A stretch of 64,000 nt of DNA from an uncultured Eggerthellaceae bacterium (GCA_910588095.1 CAJUQH010000003.1:62001-126000), one strand, 5' to 3'; shown: positions 7,957 to 17,115, counted from the stretch's first letter. The notes: generated by a model from the sequence alone, not told the origin. Program-made: numbers and translations.

Positions 7957-10900
7957 ATGCGCGTGCCTGCTGTTTCTGTTGCAAGCAAGATTGTTGTTGC
8001 TGCGTTCTCGGCATTGATGATGCTCGCGTTTATCCCTGTCGATGCATTCGCTGAAGGGGAAGGAGCGCCCTCGGCGCCTCTGGCGTCGTCGCTCATGGAT
8101 GGGTCTGCCAGCGTCGTTCGCGAGGACGTGGCGCTTGCGGCGTCTGAAGACGATGCGACACTTGAGCCTGTCATCGGCTCCTTCACGGTCGATGGCATGA
8201 CCTTCGCGGTCATGGAAGGCTTCGACGTCGAACTCGTTGGCGTCGCTCCCTCCATCACCCTGAGCGGAGCCGCCGAAGGCGGCGTAGTCGAAGGGTCCAA
8301 TGAAAGCCTCGCCAGCGAAGCTGGCGCCACCAACCTCGCCCTTCCTGAATCCGTCACCTATGAGGGTGTCAGCTACACCCTCGCCTCCATCGGCGCCTAC
8401 GCCTTCTACCTCTCGGGCGTGACTTCCGTCACGCTGCCTGCGAGCGTGAGCGACGTGGACGAGTGCGCATTCCGCTCGAGCGACGTGGCAAGCGTCATGG
8501 TCGCCGAAGGCAACCAGACCTATTCCTCTTTCGACGGCGCCTTGTACGACGCCTCCCAATCAAGCCTCTTGCTCATTCCCGAGGGCAAGCAGGGCGCCGT
8601 CCTTCTCCCCAAGACTGCGGAGGCGGCAGAAGCCAGCGTGTTCTCGCATTGCCCGCTGGTGGATTCCATCTCCGTGGAGAAGGACGGCGCAGCATTCGCC
8701 TCGGAGAATGGTCTGCTATACAGCTCTGACCTAGCGACCCTACTGCGCGTGCCCGCTGGCGCGACCGAGATCGCCATCCGAGAGGGCTGCACGACCATAG
8801 CCGCCGGCGCCCTTGAAGCCTGCGTGAAGCTGTCCACCATCAGCGCGCCTGCGACCGTGACCTCCATCAGCCCCGACGTCTTCCATGCGATACCGACGGT
8901 CGGCTTGCCTGCCGTTTCTGCCATTCTGAGCGAAGGCAGCGAAGCTGCTAGCCCTTCCGTCACGCTGAGCGGAGCCGCCGAAGGCGGCGAAGTCGAAGGG
9001 CCCGATGAAGGCCAAATCACCGCCATGGTGGCGCTGTCTTCTGCCGCTGATGACACGTTTGAAATAGATATGTCCGCCATAGATGTCGAATTAGCCCCTG
9101 GTGCTGACGCTCGCTCTTGGTTAGTTGCTGGATTTATGATTGATGGCGGGTCTGCTGAAGAAGCGGTCGATAAGGTGGTCAGATTCAATTCTGCGATCAT
9201 TGCGAAAGAGGTGTCCCTGAATGAGATAAGCGTTCCGGCTCCTTCGCTTCAGGGCGCAAGGAACAACGATGATTCTTTTACGGTGTACGCTGATGGTGGG
9301 ACGATTAGCCTGTATGCTGATGCGGAATTCAGTAATCGACCCCCTATAAATCTTGATGCGTGGCAAAACATAGATGAAATAACGGTTTATGCAGCAAATT
9401 CTGGCCACTCAGCGCCGGCCATCATTGCAAAGAATCATAGTCAAAACATGTGGTTTCAATCTCCGGATACTATTCGTTTCGGCTGGTGGGATAGAGCTTT
9501 TACGGGCACTCCCACAGATGCCATTCAATATTATATCGATATAACGAGGCCAGGATACACGCCTGGGGGAATCTATGCTTCAGGCACTTTGACGCCAGAA
9601 AATGATGTCAACAATCAAGTTCCCTTTCGCTTAGGCGGTACATATCGCGTCTCTACCTGGGATAAAAAAGACAGCCACAGGGTCATCCTCGACCCAAATG
9701 GCGGCGTTGGCGATTACGAGGCCTACTACTGGCCGGACAAGGGCTACACCACATCTAGGGACTCGACCGACGTCGTTGGCGTAGGATCGGTTATCGCTGC
9801 GAACAAGCCTGAGCGCGAAGGCTACGAATTCGATGGCTACTGGTCACAGGAGTCTGGCGGCACCCAGTACGTGGATAAGGATGGTAAGCTCACAAGCAGA
9901 GCAGGTGTGCTCAGCCAAGGGGATGTCTGGTACGCCCACTGGACACCTACCAACTGTCGCATAAAGCTCGTGACCTATGGCGGTACGGTGAGCGGGTGGT
10001 CCGAGGTGTCAGCCACCTTATCTGAGGGGAAGCGATACGAGAGGCTCTACACAATCGAATCCGACGCCACCACGTTGCCCATCCCGCAGCGCGACGGCTA
10101 CTACTTCACGGGTTGGACGGGTCCAGGGCATACGACCCCGTCTCGCGGTGTTGTGATTGCGAAGGGAACGACCGGCGATGTCGAGTACAAGGCCAACTAC
10201 GAGAAGATCTACAAGGTCAGCTACTCTTCTGCCCATGGCACGCCAGAGCGGTCCAGCGACAGCATCCACAAAGGCGGCCCTAAGATCAAGCTGCCGTCAG
10301 TGACGGCTGATGAGGGCTACACGTTCAATGGGTGGGAGAGCTTGGCCTGGACGGGGCTCAAGGCGGCTGGCCAGGAGGTCACCTTCGCGGGCACAGAGGA
10401 CGTGACCGTCACGGCAAGCTTCACCAAGATCGAGTACACCATCACCTTGAACACCGATGGCGGCAGCGTGAGTGATTCGGGCTGGACGGCCGCGGTAGCC
10501 AACTCGAGGTACACGAAAAGCTACAACATCGAATCAGACGACATAGTGTTGCCCAAACCCATTCGTGCGGGATACACCTTCATGGGCTGGGCGGATAGCA
10601 ATGGGGCGGCTCCGCAATTGAGCGTCACCGTGAGCAAGGGCACTACGGGTAGTCAGAAATATACGGCAAGTTGGAGGTTTGGCGCCAAAGGGTCGATGAC
10701 CATCGACCCCAATGGCGGGTCGGTGCACTGGGATTACTATCCTGATGGCTACGGCCTTAACGTCACCCCGGAGGAAAGCGGCACCCGTGAGGGCTCTTTC
10801 TTGTGCAGCTATTACCAGGTGTCGTCATGGCATACGCAGAGCGTCAGTTGGGTCAGCGACTCGGACACGGTCCGTCAGCTGCTGACCGAGGAAGGCTGGG

Positions 10901-12171
10901 ATGGAGCTGTGCGCCTTTGGTCAAACCCAGTCAGGCAGGGCTATGTCTTTGCGGGCTGGAAGGCTGTGCCCGAAAACGAGTCGGCAGCTGTTGTAAAAGA
11001 TGTGGGTGCGCTCCACTATTCCCTCGTAGGGGATGTGAAGGTTGTCGCCCAATGGATCCCGGTTCACAAGGTATCCCTCGATCGCAATGCGTCTGAAAGC
11101 GAGGGAGAAGAGATTCAGTCGCTGTATTATAAAGAAGGCACTGCGAAGCTCTATATGGATGCAGCATGCACCATCGAGGCCGAGTCTTCAGATATCGTCT
11201 TGCCAAAATTTGCCGGCCATACGTTTCTGGGTTATGCGGCAACTTGCACAGGTGGCACCATCTACATTTCTGCCTCTTTGGAGCCACAAAACCTTACAGC
11301 GGCATTGATGACATCGGATTCAACTTGGTATGCGCAATGGAGGTTTGGCGCCAAAGGGTCGATGACCATCGACCCCAATGGCGGGTCGGTGCACTGGGAT
11401 TACTATCCTGATGGCTACGGCCTTAACGTCACCCCGGAGGAAAGCGGCACCCGTGAGGGCTCTTTCTTGTGCAGCTATTACCAGGTGTCGTCATGGCATA
11501 CGCAGAGCGTCAGTTGGGTCAGCGACTCGGACACGGTCCGTCAGCTGCTGACCGAGGAAGGCTGGGATGGAGCTGTGCGCCTTTGGTCAAACCCAGTCAG
11601 GCAGGGCTATGTCTTTGCGGGCTGGAAGGCTGTGCCCGAAAACGAGTCGGCAGCTGTGATGAAAAGCGTCAGTTCGTTGCACTATTCCCTTGTGGGAGAT
11701 GTCAAAGTTACTGCCCAGTGGAGGCCAATAGTGTCCGCCGATGCGCCCATAGAGGTGACAGCTCAGGTGGACCTGCTCGGCATAGAGGACCAGGTGCCCG
11801 CATCGGGCTACATCGAGTCTCGCAGCGGAGGCGCGCTCAAGGTCGCAGCGGTCGACTTCGCGCCGCTTGATGGCGCCACGGCGCTATTTGGCACGGATGC
11901 ACCTAAGGTGTTCTTGGAGGCGTTGGCCGGCGAGGGTGCTACCTCAGCCGATGTGCGCTTCTCGCTGGGCTCCCGCGCCACCGAGGATGACGAATCCAGG
12001 CTCGCGGCCTTCGTGCTGCCGGACGGCTTCGGTACCCGCATCCCCATAGGGTATCGCTTCGCCATATCCGACGAGGTGCTGGGCGCTATAGACCCTGCGA
12101 CCTTCGAGGACAAGAAGACCCCTGTGTGCTCGGTGGTCTACACGGTGGCGTTGCAGAGCCCGCCCGTATAG
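7957..12171 (+). CDS. Surface protein 1: BspA-like leucine-rich repeat protein with InlB-type beta repeats
   Basis: 1404-residue secreted protein, presumably an adhesin. Signal peptide 1-32 with AFA cleavage motif; strong GGAAGGAG site before ATG 7957. Residues about 60-330 are LRR_5/BspA-type repeats (LASIGAYAFYLSGVTSVTLP and similar). The centre (about 365-575) is AT-richer and unique to this member. Residues about 575-1260 contain repeats of the Listeria-Bacteroides (Flg_new/InlB B-repeat) type (REGYEFDGYWS, RDGYYFTGWTG, EGYTFNGWES, AGYTFMGWAD), including one 320-bp block present twice at exact identity. The last 145 residues form a separate beta-rich domain. No LPXTG motif, C-terminal membrane segment or DUF6273-like end is present, so attachment is unexplained. 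It contains two complete and one partial in-frame 45-nt palindromic repeat. No poly-G tract: constitutively in frame. Confidence 0.85.
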   Translation: MRVPAVSVASKIVVAAFSALMMLAFIPVDAFAEGEGAPSAPLASSLMDGSASVVREDVALAASEDDATLEPVIGSFTVDGMTFAVMEGFDVELVGVAPSITLSGAAEGGVVEGSNESLASEAGATNLALPESVTYEGVSYTLASIGAYAFYLSGVTSVTLPASVSDVDECAFRSSDVASVMVAEGNQTYSSFDGALYDASQSSLLLIPEGKQGAVLLPKTAEAAEASVFSHCPLVDSISVEKDGAAFASENGLLYSSDLATLLRVPAGATEIAIREGCTTIAAGALEACVKLSTISAPATVTSISPDVFHAIPTVGLPAVSAILSEGSEAASPSVTLSGAAEGGEVEGPDEGQITAMVALSSAADDTFEIDMSAIDVELAPGADARSWLVAGFMIDGGSAEEAVDKVVRFNSAIIAKEVSLNEISVPAPSLQGARNNDDSFTVYADGGTISLYADAEFSNRPPINLDAWQNIDEITVYAANSGHSAPAIIAKNHSQNMWFQSPDTIRFGWWDRAFTGTPTDAIQYYIDITRPGYTPGGIYASGTLTPENDVNNQVPFRLGGTYRVSTWDKKDSHRVILDPNGGVGDYEAYYWPDKGYTTSRDSTDVVGVGSVIAANKPEREGYEFDGYWSQESGGTQYVDKDGKLTSRAGVLSQGDVWYAHWTPTNCRIKLVTYGGTVSGWSEVSATLSEGKRYERLYTIESDATTLPIPQRDGYYFTGWTGPGHTTPSRGVVIAKGTTGDVEYKANYEKIYKVSYSSAHGTPERSSDSIHKGGPKIKLPSVTADEGYTFNGWESLAWTGLKAAGQEVTFAGTEDVTVTASFTKIEYTITLNTDGGSVSDSGWTAAVANSRYTKSYNIESDDIVLPKPIRAGYTFMGWADSNGAAPQLSVTVSKGTTGSQKYTASWRFGAKGSMTIDPNGGSVHWDYYPDGYGLNVTPEESGTREGSFLCSYYQVSSWHTQSVSWVSDSDTVRQLLTEEGWDGAVRLWSNPVRQGYVFAGWKAVPENESAAVVKDVGALHYSLVGDVKVVAQWIPVHKVSLDRNASESEGEEIQSLYYKEGTAKLYMDAACTIEAESSDIVLPKFAGHTFLGYAATCTGGTIYISASLEPQNLTAALMTSDSTWYAQWRFGAKGSMTIDPNGGSVHWDYYPDGYGLNVTPEESGTREGSFLCSYYQVSSWHTQSVSWVSDSDTVRQLLTEEGWDGAVRLWSNPVRQGYVFAGWKAVPENESAAVMKSVSSLHYSLVGDVKVTAQWRPIVSADAPIEVTAQVDLLGIEDQVPASGYIESRSGGALKVAAVDFAPLDGATALFGTDAPKVFLEALAGEGATSADVRFSLGSRATEDDESRLAAFVLPDGFGTRIPIGYRFAISDEVLGAIDPATFEDKKTPVCSVVYTVALQSPPV
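8254..8298 (+). repeat. 45-nt palindromic repeat, in-frame copy 1a
   Basis: Encodes ITLSGAAEGGVVEGS. Internal hairpin GCCGCC-GAA-GGCGGC. Aligned over its whole length with copies at 8959, 44184, 44400, 45066, 62883 (minus) and the intergenic copy at 47891. It is followed by a second small palindrome GCCAGCGAAGCTGGC at 8311-8325, also seen at 44457-44471 and 62856-62870. Confidence 0.7.
8920..9003 (+). repeat. Partial plus complete 45-nt palindromic repeats, copies 1b and 1c
   Basis: A 3'-truncated copy (8920-8948, hairpin GGCAGC-GAA-GCTGC) is followed by a complete one (8959-9003, hairpin GCCGCC-GAA-GGCGGC) encoding VTLSGAAEGGEVEGP. Both are in the reading frame of surface protein 1 and keep the same frame as all other coding copies. 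Confidence 0.65.
10672..10991 (+). repeat. 320-bp exact direct repeat, first copy
   Basis: Appears identical to 11338-11657 by eye over its full length, offset 666 bp (222 codons), both within surface protein 1. It encodes one beta-repeat unit starting RFGAKGSMTIDPNGG. Identity at the DNA level implies recent duplication or ongoing gene conversion; in-frame gain or loss by recombination would be expected. Confidence 0.9.
11338..11657 (+). repeat. 320-bp exact direct repeat, second copy
   Basis: Second copy of 10672-10991. Sequence diverges abruptly on both sides of the block, so the boundaries are sharp. Confidence 0.9.
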
Positions 12172-12399
12172 TCCGAATGGCATGGCCTAAGGGAAGGTGC
12201 ATGATGGGGCGCTATGAGTATGCAGTAGTGCCGCTGGGCGACGAGGTCTATCTGGGAGATGCCCGGCAGGCGCTCGGGGACTTGTTCGACATAACTGTGA
12301 GCATGTGCGCCCTACGTGAGCAGCTGCGGGCGAACGCTGCCTTCTGCGTGCGGCTGTGCTATCGTAGGCCCGAACAGAAGCTACCGAAAGGACGCGCCC
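12172..12399 (+). other. Gap with possible small-gene remnant
   Basis: 228 nt between surface protein 1 and the HD protein. An ATG at 12201 with a good upstream GGGAAGG opens a frame (MMGRYEYAVVPLGDEVYLGD and on), but it has no stop before the next gene and continues out of frame through it. It may be the start of a decayed gene; I do not call it as a CDS. Confidence 0.3.
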
Positions 12400-13005
12400 A
12401 TGGCCACCTTGAATGCCGGTATGACCCGCGACGACGCCTTCGCCCTGCTGAAGGCCCACAACACCGACCCCTTCCATATCGAGCACGGCGAGACCGTCGA
12501 GCAGACCATGCGCTACTTCGCTCGCGAGTTCGACCCCGACAATGTCGAGTTCTGGGGCATCGTGGGGCTGTTGCACGACCTGGACTGGGAAGAGCACGAC
12601 GACGAGCCCGAGCTGCACACCATCTACGCCGCCCCGCTCATCGAGGAGGCGGGCGGCACGCCGGAGCTCATCCGCGCCATCCAGAGCCACACCTCCGACT
12701 TCAACCCCGACCTGCCCAAGCCTGAGCTCCAGATGGAGAAGGTGCTGTTCGCTACCGAGGAGCTGACCGGACTCATCGGCGCGGCGGTGGTCATGCGCCC
12801 ATCCAAGAGCGTGATGGACTTCGAGGTGAAGTCGCTCAAGAAGAAGTTCAAGGACAAGCGCTTCGCCGCTGGCGTCGACCGCGAGGTCATCCGCAGCGGG
12901 GCCGAGATGCTGGGCTGGGAGCTCGACGAGCTGTTCGATCGCACCATCCAGGCCATGCGCTCCTTCGCGCCCGACCGCGACACGTTCGTGCCCGCCGAGG
13001 GCTAG
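12400..13005 (+). CDS. HD-domain protein (HDIG-type hydrolase)
   Basis: 201 residues from ATG 12400 (GAAAGGA 7 nt upstream). The motif order IEHGETVEQTM (His), GLLHDLDWEEH (His-Asp), then IQSHTSD (His) matches the metal-binding HD/HDIG phosphohydrolase superfamily; small proteins of this kind are often annotated as hydrolases of unknown substrate. It lies 39 nt upstream of the menaquinone methyltransferase in the same direction. The substrate cannot be told from sequence. Confidence 0.8.
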   Translation: MATLNAGMTRDDAFALLKAHNTDPFHIEHGETVEQTMRYFAREFDPDNVEFWGIVGLLHDLDWEEHDDEPELHTIYAAPLIEEAGGTPELIRAIQSHTSDFNPDLPKPELQMEKVLFATEELTGLIGAAVVMRPSKSVMDFEVKSLKKKFKDKRFAAGVDREVIRSGAEMLGWELDELFDRTIQAMRSFAPDRDTFVPAEG

Positions 13006-13044
13006 CGCCCCCGCCCGCCGCCCGAGCCTAGCCCGACCGCGCCC

Positions 13045-13830
13045 ATGATCACCCCTGTGACCGACCCTGCCGCTACCTCAGTGGCCGACACCATCGACAC
13101 CGCCACCGGCGAAGCGGCGCCGCCCGAGCTGTCCACCGAGCGGGTGCACGCCATCTTCTCCCACATCGCCCGCAAGTACGAGCGCTTCAACGCCGTATCC
13201 AGCTTCGGCGCCTACCGCCTGTGGCTGAGCGGCATGATGCGCCAGGCCCCCATAGGCCCGAGCGACCGCGTGCTCGACATAGCGGGCGGCACGGGCGACG
13301 TGGCCTTCGCCTGCGCCCGCGCCAAGCACCCGGCCCACATCCAGTGCACCGACCTGGTGCCCGAGATGCTGGAGGTGGCCCGCGCCCACTACGCCGAGGG
13401 CGCGGCTGGTGACGTGCCGGTGGGCTTCGCGGTGGTGGACGCGCAGGACATCCCCTACGACGACGCCAGCTTCGACGCCATCACCATGGCCTATGGCATC
13501 CGCAACATGCCTGACCGCCCGCGCGCCCTGGCCGAGATGTTGCGCGTGCTGAAACCGGGCGGCACCTTGACGTGCCTCGACTTCTCTACGCCGCCCAATC
13601 CGCTGTGGGCGCGGCTGTACTACTTCTACCTGAAGCACCTCATACCGTTCTGGGGCGGCCTCATAACGGGCGATCGCGAAGGGTTCGTGTACCTGGGGCG
13701 GTCCATCCGCGCCTTCCCCGACCAACAGGGTCTGGCCCAGCTCATGGAGCAAGCCGGCTTCTGCGATGTGACGTGGCGCAACTACACCGGCGGCATAGCG
13801 GCCGTCCATGTCGCCCGCAGACCGCTTTAG
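13045..13830 (+). CDS. menG: Demethylmenaquinone methyltransferase
   Basis: SAM-dependent C-methylation of demethylmenaquinone, the last step of menaquinone synthesis, at the membrane. 261 residues. UbiE/MenG hallmarks: IFSHIARKYERFNAVSSFG, SAM-binding LDIAGGTGD (about 77-85), AQDIPYDDASFDAIT, YGIRNMPDRPRAL, MLRVLKPGGTL. The C-terminus ends in the family's YTGGIAAVHVARR. An N-terminal extension of about 30 residues (Thr/Ala rich) is unusual. Start ATG 13045 has no clear ribosome binding site, and translational coupling to the HD gene is possible. It fits an anaerobically respiring organism with menaquinone. Confidence 0.9.
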   Translation: MITPVTDPAATSVADTIDTATGEAAPPELSTERVHAIFSHIARKYERFNAVSSFGAYRLWLSGMMRQAPIGPSDRVLDIAGGTGDVAFACARAKHPAHIQCTDLVPEMLEVARAHYAEGAAGDVPVGFAVVDAQDIPYDDASFDAITMAYGIRNMPDRPRALAEMLRVLKPGGTLTCLDFSTPPNPLWARLYYFYLKHLIPFWGGLITGDREGFVYLGRSIRAFPDQQGLAQLMEQAGFCDVTWRNYTGGIAAVHVARRPL

Positions 13831-13908
13831 CGGCCTGCGCAGCGGGGGTGCGTGGTATCATAACCGGCTATAACACGGCTTTCCCAATGGACGCGCATCG
13901 AGGTGCCC

Positions 13909-15267
13909 ATGCTTTTACTTTCGCAGTTCATCTTTCCCATAACGTCTGAGCCGCTGGCCAACGGCGCGGTGCTCGTGCGCGACGGCAAGATAGCCGACGT
14001 GGGCACCGCCGACATGCTCAAGCTGCGCTACCCCGACGAGGAGACGGTCGACTTCGGCGCGGCGGCGCTCATGCCCGGCCTGGTGGACTTGCACACGCGC
14101 TTGGAGGAAGCGGTCATGCGCGGCCTCATCAACGACGAGCCCTTCGCCAAATGGGTGGTGTCGTGCGCGGAATGCTCCAGCGGCCTCGAGGCGCCCGACC
14201 TGTACGAGTCGGCCATCCTGGGCGGCCTGGATGCGCTTTCCAGCGGCATAACCACCCTGGCCGACTCCACCGTGACCAGCGCCACCGCCCGCGCCATGCA
14301 GGAGCTGGGGCTGCGCGGCGTGGTGTATCGCCAGGTGGCCGCTGCCGACAAGAACCGCATCGACCACGCCATGCGTGCGGCTGAGAACGACATCGCCAAG
14401 TGGAGCGCGCGGGTTGACCCCGAGCGCATCAAGGTGGGCATCTCGCCGGGCGCGGTGTACTTCAACCATCCTGCGGTGTTCGGCCGCGTGTCGGAGTTCG
14501 CCACCAAGGAAGACCTGCCGGTGGCCATGCGCCTGGCTGGCAGCCGCGAGGAATACAACTTCGTCATGTACGGCTCGTCGATGTTCTCGGTGCATACCAT
14601 GCACAACGCCGTGCGCGGCTATGTGGAGATACCGCCGTGGCTGCCCACCGGCGTGAGCCCGGTGCGCTACGCGCTGAACTGGGGCGCCTTCGAGTCGCCC
14701 AACGTCATGATGGTGCATGCCATCCACGTCGATGACGACGACATACAGAAGATGCGTGCCTACGACGTGGCCGTGGCTGTGTGCCCGCGGGCGAGCGCCC
14801 AGCTCGGACGCGGCACGGCGCCGCTCGGCGACTTGCTGCAGGCGGGGCTGCGCGTGGGCCTGGGCACCGATTCGCCGGCTGCCACCGACAGCACCGACAT
14901 GATCACCGAGACGCGCATGTGCATGCTGCTGCAGCGCGCCACCGACTCGCGGTTCTTCCCCACGTCGTCCCAGATGCTCGAGCTGGCCACCCTCGGTGGC
15001 GCCCGCGCTCTCAAGATGGACGACAAGATAGGCTCGATCGAGGTGGGCAAGCTGGCCGACCTCATAGCCGTGGACCTGTCGAGCGCCCACTACTCGCCAG
15101 GCATCGACCCGGTGTCGGCCGTGGTCAGCACCTGCACCAGCAACGACGTGCTCATGACCATGGTGGGCGGCAAGGTGCTCTACGAGAAGAACCAGTGGAA
15201 CGTCGACGTGGAAGTGGCTCGGAACATCGGCCGCATCATCGAGATACGCTCCAAGCTGCGCAAGTAA
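13909..15267 (+). CDS. Amidohydrolase-fold protein lacking canonical metal ligands
   Basis: 452 residues, ATG 13909 preceded by GAGGTG; a GTG two codons upstream is the alternative. The fold matches the TrzA/aminodeoxyfutalosine-deaminase branch (LMPGLVDLHTRLEEAV, then MMVHAIHVDDDDIQ, then VCPRASAQLG, then GLGTDSPAATD). The first metal pair, normally HxH, reads HTR here, and the usual LHxAE strand is MRLAGSREE with no His. The later Asp (GTDS) is kept. It may have altered metal use, a different reaction or no catalysis. Placed after menG, it could belong to quinone metabolism, but the missing ligands argue against simple MqnX activity. Confidence 0.75.
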   Translation: MLLLSQFIFPITSEPLANGAVLVRDGKIADVGTADMLKLRYPDEETVDFGAAALMPGLVDLHTRLEEAVMRGLINDEPFAKWVVSCAECSSGLEAPDLYESAILGGLDALSSGITTLADSTVTSATARAMQELGLRGVVYRQVAAADKNRIDHAMRAAENDIAKWSARVDPERIKVGISPGAVYFNHPAVFGRVSEFATKEDLPVAMRLAGSREEYNFVMYGSSMFSVHTMHNAVRGYVEIPPWLPTGVSPVRYALNWGAFESPNVMMVHAIHVDDDDIQKMRAYDVAVAVCPRASAQLGRGTAPLGDLLQAGLRVGLGTDSPAATDSTDMITETRMCMLLQRATDSRFFPTSSQMLELATLGGARALKMDDKIGSIEVGKLADLIAVDLSSAHYSPGIDPVSAVVSTCTSNDVLMTMVGGKVLYEKNQWNVDVEVARNIGRIIEIRSKLRK

Positions 15268-15285
15268 CGGGAAGGCAAGGCGGCT

Positions 15286-15501
15286 GTGGCGCAAACCAAG
15301 AAGAACCAATCCAAGCAGCGCACGCTCACGCGCGAGCAGCAGGCCGCCCGCGTGCGTGCGGCCGAGGCCCGTGAGCATCAGGCGCGCCTCAAGGCCGAGG
15401 CCCGCGAGCGCACGAAGAAGATATTCACTGTCATCGTGTGCGTCATATTGGTGTTGGCCCTGGGCATTCCCACCGTGGCCCTGACCATGTTCTCGATCTA
15501 G
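15286..15501 (+). CDS. Small single-pass membrane protein
   Basis: 71 residues, GTG start with GGGAAGG upstream. A highly basic, helical N-terminal half (Gln/Arg/Ala/Glu rich, probable coiled coil) is followed by one hydrophobic segment (FTVIVCVILVLALGIPTVAL). It lies 18 nt after the amidohydrolase-like gene and 10 nt before tatA, so likely in the same transcript. Function unknown. Confidence 0.65.
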   Translation: MAQTKKNQSKQRTLTREQQAARVRAAEAREHQARLKAEARERTKKIFTVIVCVILVLALGIPTVALTMFSI

Positions 15502-15511
15502 GGGGCGTCGC

Positions 15512-15952
15512 GTGTTCGGCATCGGCGGCTTCGAGCTGTTCCTCATACTGCTGTTCGGGTTCCTGGTGTTCGGGCCCGACAAGCTGCCTGCCCTGGCGAA
15601 GACCGTGGGCCAGGCCATCGCGAAGTTCCGCGATGCCCAGGCCGAGATGACCGAGCAGCTGAAGCTCGACGAGCTGTTGAAGGGCGCCGACGCCAAGGGC
15701 GCGCGGAAGGCCCCCGCGGCGAAGGCAACGGGCGCGGGCGCGGCCGGTGGTGGTGCCAGCGTGGCGAAGGCGGGCGCCGAGGGCGCGCAGGGTGCTGCGG
15801 CAGCCGCGAGCCCTGCGGGGGCTGCTGGCGCGCCGGGCGCTTCGAGCGCCGAAGGGGAGCGCCTGAGCTTCTCTGAGCGCAAGGCCCGCTACGAGGCCGA
15901 GCGCGCGGCCCAGGCCGCCGCCGAGCAAGACGCCGAAGGGGGCGACGCCTGA
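15512..15952 (+). CDS. tatA: Sec-independent translocase subunit TatA/TatB
   Basis: Component of the twin-arginine export system. 146 residues, GTG start. An N-terminal membrane helix followed by the FGPDKLP hinge (residues about 21-27) and an amphipathic helix (ALAKTVGQAIAKFRDAQ) is diagnostic. The Glu near the start (GGFELF) and the long Ala-rich tail fit TatB-like as well as TatA proteins. The stop overlaps the tatC start by one base (TGATG), indicating coupled translation. Confidence 0.88.
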   Translation: MFGIGGFELFLILLFGFLVFGPDKLPALAKTVGQAIAKFRDAQAEMTEQLKLDELLKGADAKGARKAPAAKATGAGAAGGGASVAKAGAEGAQGAAAAASPAGAAGAPGASSAEGERLSFSERKARYEAERAAQAAAEQDAEGGDA

Positions 15953-16710
15953 TGCCTATCGGACCGGCCCGCATGCCCCTGATGGATCATCTGGGCGAGC
16001 TGCGCATGCGCCTGGTGCGCATCGTGGTGTGCCTGCTGGTGGCCGCGGTGGTGTTCTACATGGCCACGCCCACCATGGGCAACTTCCTCATCATGCCCAT
16101 CCAGCAGTACCTGCCCAGCCAGCTTACCGCCCTCGATCCGTTCGAGGCGTTCTCGGTGCGCTTCCAGCTGGCGGTGTGGGCGGCGCTCGTGGCTACGTCT
16201 CCGGTGATAATCTGGCAGCTGCTCGCGTTCTTCCTGCCGGCGCTGAAGCCCAAGGAGCGCAAGTGGTTCGTGCCAACGTTCGCCATCGCGGTGGCGCTGT
16301 TCATCATAGGCACGGTGTTCTGCTATTGCGTCATCTTGGGCGCGGCGTTCCAGTGGCTCACCGACCAGGCCATGGGCATCGGCGTCATCGAGCCGCGCAT
16401 GTCGAGCTACATCGACATCATCATAAAGTTCGAGATTGCCTTCGGCTTCGCCTTCGAGCTGCCGTTGATCATCTTCTACCTGGTCATATTCAATATCGTG
16501 CCCTATAAGAAGCTGCGCGGCAGCTGGCGGACGGTGTACGTGGCGCTCATGATCCTGTGCGCCATGGTGACGCCTGACGCGTCGCCGGTGACCATGCTGC
16601 TCATGTTCGCGGCCATCATCGTGCTGTATGAGCTGAGCCTGCTGGCGGCGCGCGTGGTGCTGGCGCGGCGCATCAAGCGCGAGGCCCTTGAGGAAGCAGA
16701 GGAAGGCTAG
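15952..16710 (+). CDS. tatC: Sec-independent translocase subunit TatC
   Basis: Twin-arginine signal receptor. 252 residues with six predicted membrane helices. The N-terminal MDHLGELRMRLVR is the TatC signature (the family consensus is HLxELRxRL), and FEIAFGFAFELPLI in helix 4 keeps the family's F-E-L-P. It follows tatA and precedes hypA by 3 nt. Hydrogenase small subunits are classical Tat substrates, which fits the hypAB neighbourhood. Confidence 0.93.
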   Translation: MPIGPARMPLMDHLGELRMRLVRIVVCLLVAAVVFYMATPTMGNFLIMPIQQYLPSQLTALDPFEAFSVRFQLAVWAALVATSPVIIWQLLAFFLPALKPKERKWFVPTFAIAVALFIIGTVFCYCVILGAAFQWLTDQAMGIGVIEPRMSSYIDIIIKFEIAFGFAFELPLIIFYLVIFNIVPYKKLRGSWRTVYVALMILCAMVTPDASPVTMLLMFAAIIVLYELSLLAARVVLARRIKREALEEAEEG

Positions 16711-16713
16711 CCC

Positions 16714-17106
16714 ATGCATGAGCTGGGGATAATGACCGGCGTCATGGAGGCGGCAACCACGTCGGCCCGCGAGGCGGGCGCCACGCGGCTGCTGAAGGTG
16801 ACGTTGTCCATCGGCGAGATGACCGAGGCCATCGAAGACGCGCTGCTGTTCGCCTTCGAGGCGTTGCGCGAGACCGACCCGTTCACATCCGATGCCGAGA
16901 TAGACATCCACATGATACGGCCCAAGAGCCGCTGCCTCGAATGCGGCGCGCAGTTCGAGCACGACCGGTTCCACATGTTCTGCCCGGAATGCGACAGCTT
17001 CGCCACCGAGCTCATCTGCGGGCGCGAGCTGCAGATAGACTCCATCGAGGTGGATCTGCCCGATGACGACGACGCCCCGGCCCAGCCTGGCCAGCCAAGC
17101 GATTAG
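16714..17106 (+). CDS. hypA: Hydrogenase nickel incorporation protein HypA
   Basis: Nickel chaperone for [NiFe]-hydrogenase maturation. 130 residues. The N-terminal MHELGIM supplies the Ni-binding Met-His-Glu, and the zinc domain has CLEC and CPEC. An acidic tail is extra. 3 nt after tatC and 9 nt before hypB. No hydrogenase structural genes are in the window. Confidence 0.92.
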   Translation: MHELGIMTGVMEAATTSAREAGATRLLKVTLSIGEMTEAIEDALLFAFEALRETDPFTSDAEIDIHMIRPKSRCLECGAQFEHDRFHMFCPECDSFATELICGRELQIDSIEVDLPDDDDAPAQPGQPSD

Positions 17107-17115
17107 GAGAGCGTG

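Noticed and set aside
7490..8014. Long minus-strand frame through the leader of surface protein 1
   Set aside because: No ribosome binding site or family resemblance, and the plus strand carries a conserved RNA structure there.
12201..12725. Plus-strand frame with a good ribosome binding site before the HD protein
   Set aside because: It runs on through the HD gene in another frame and has no similarity I recognise; at most the start of a decayed gene.
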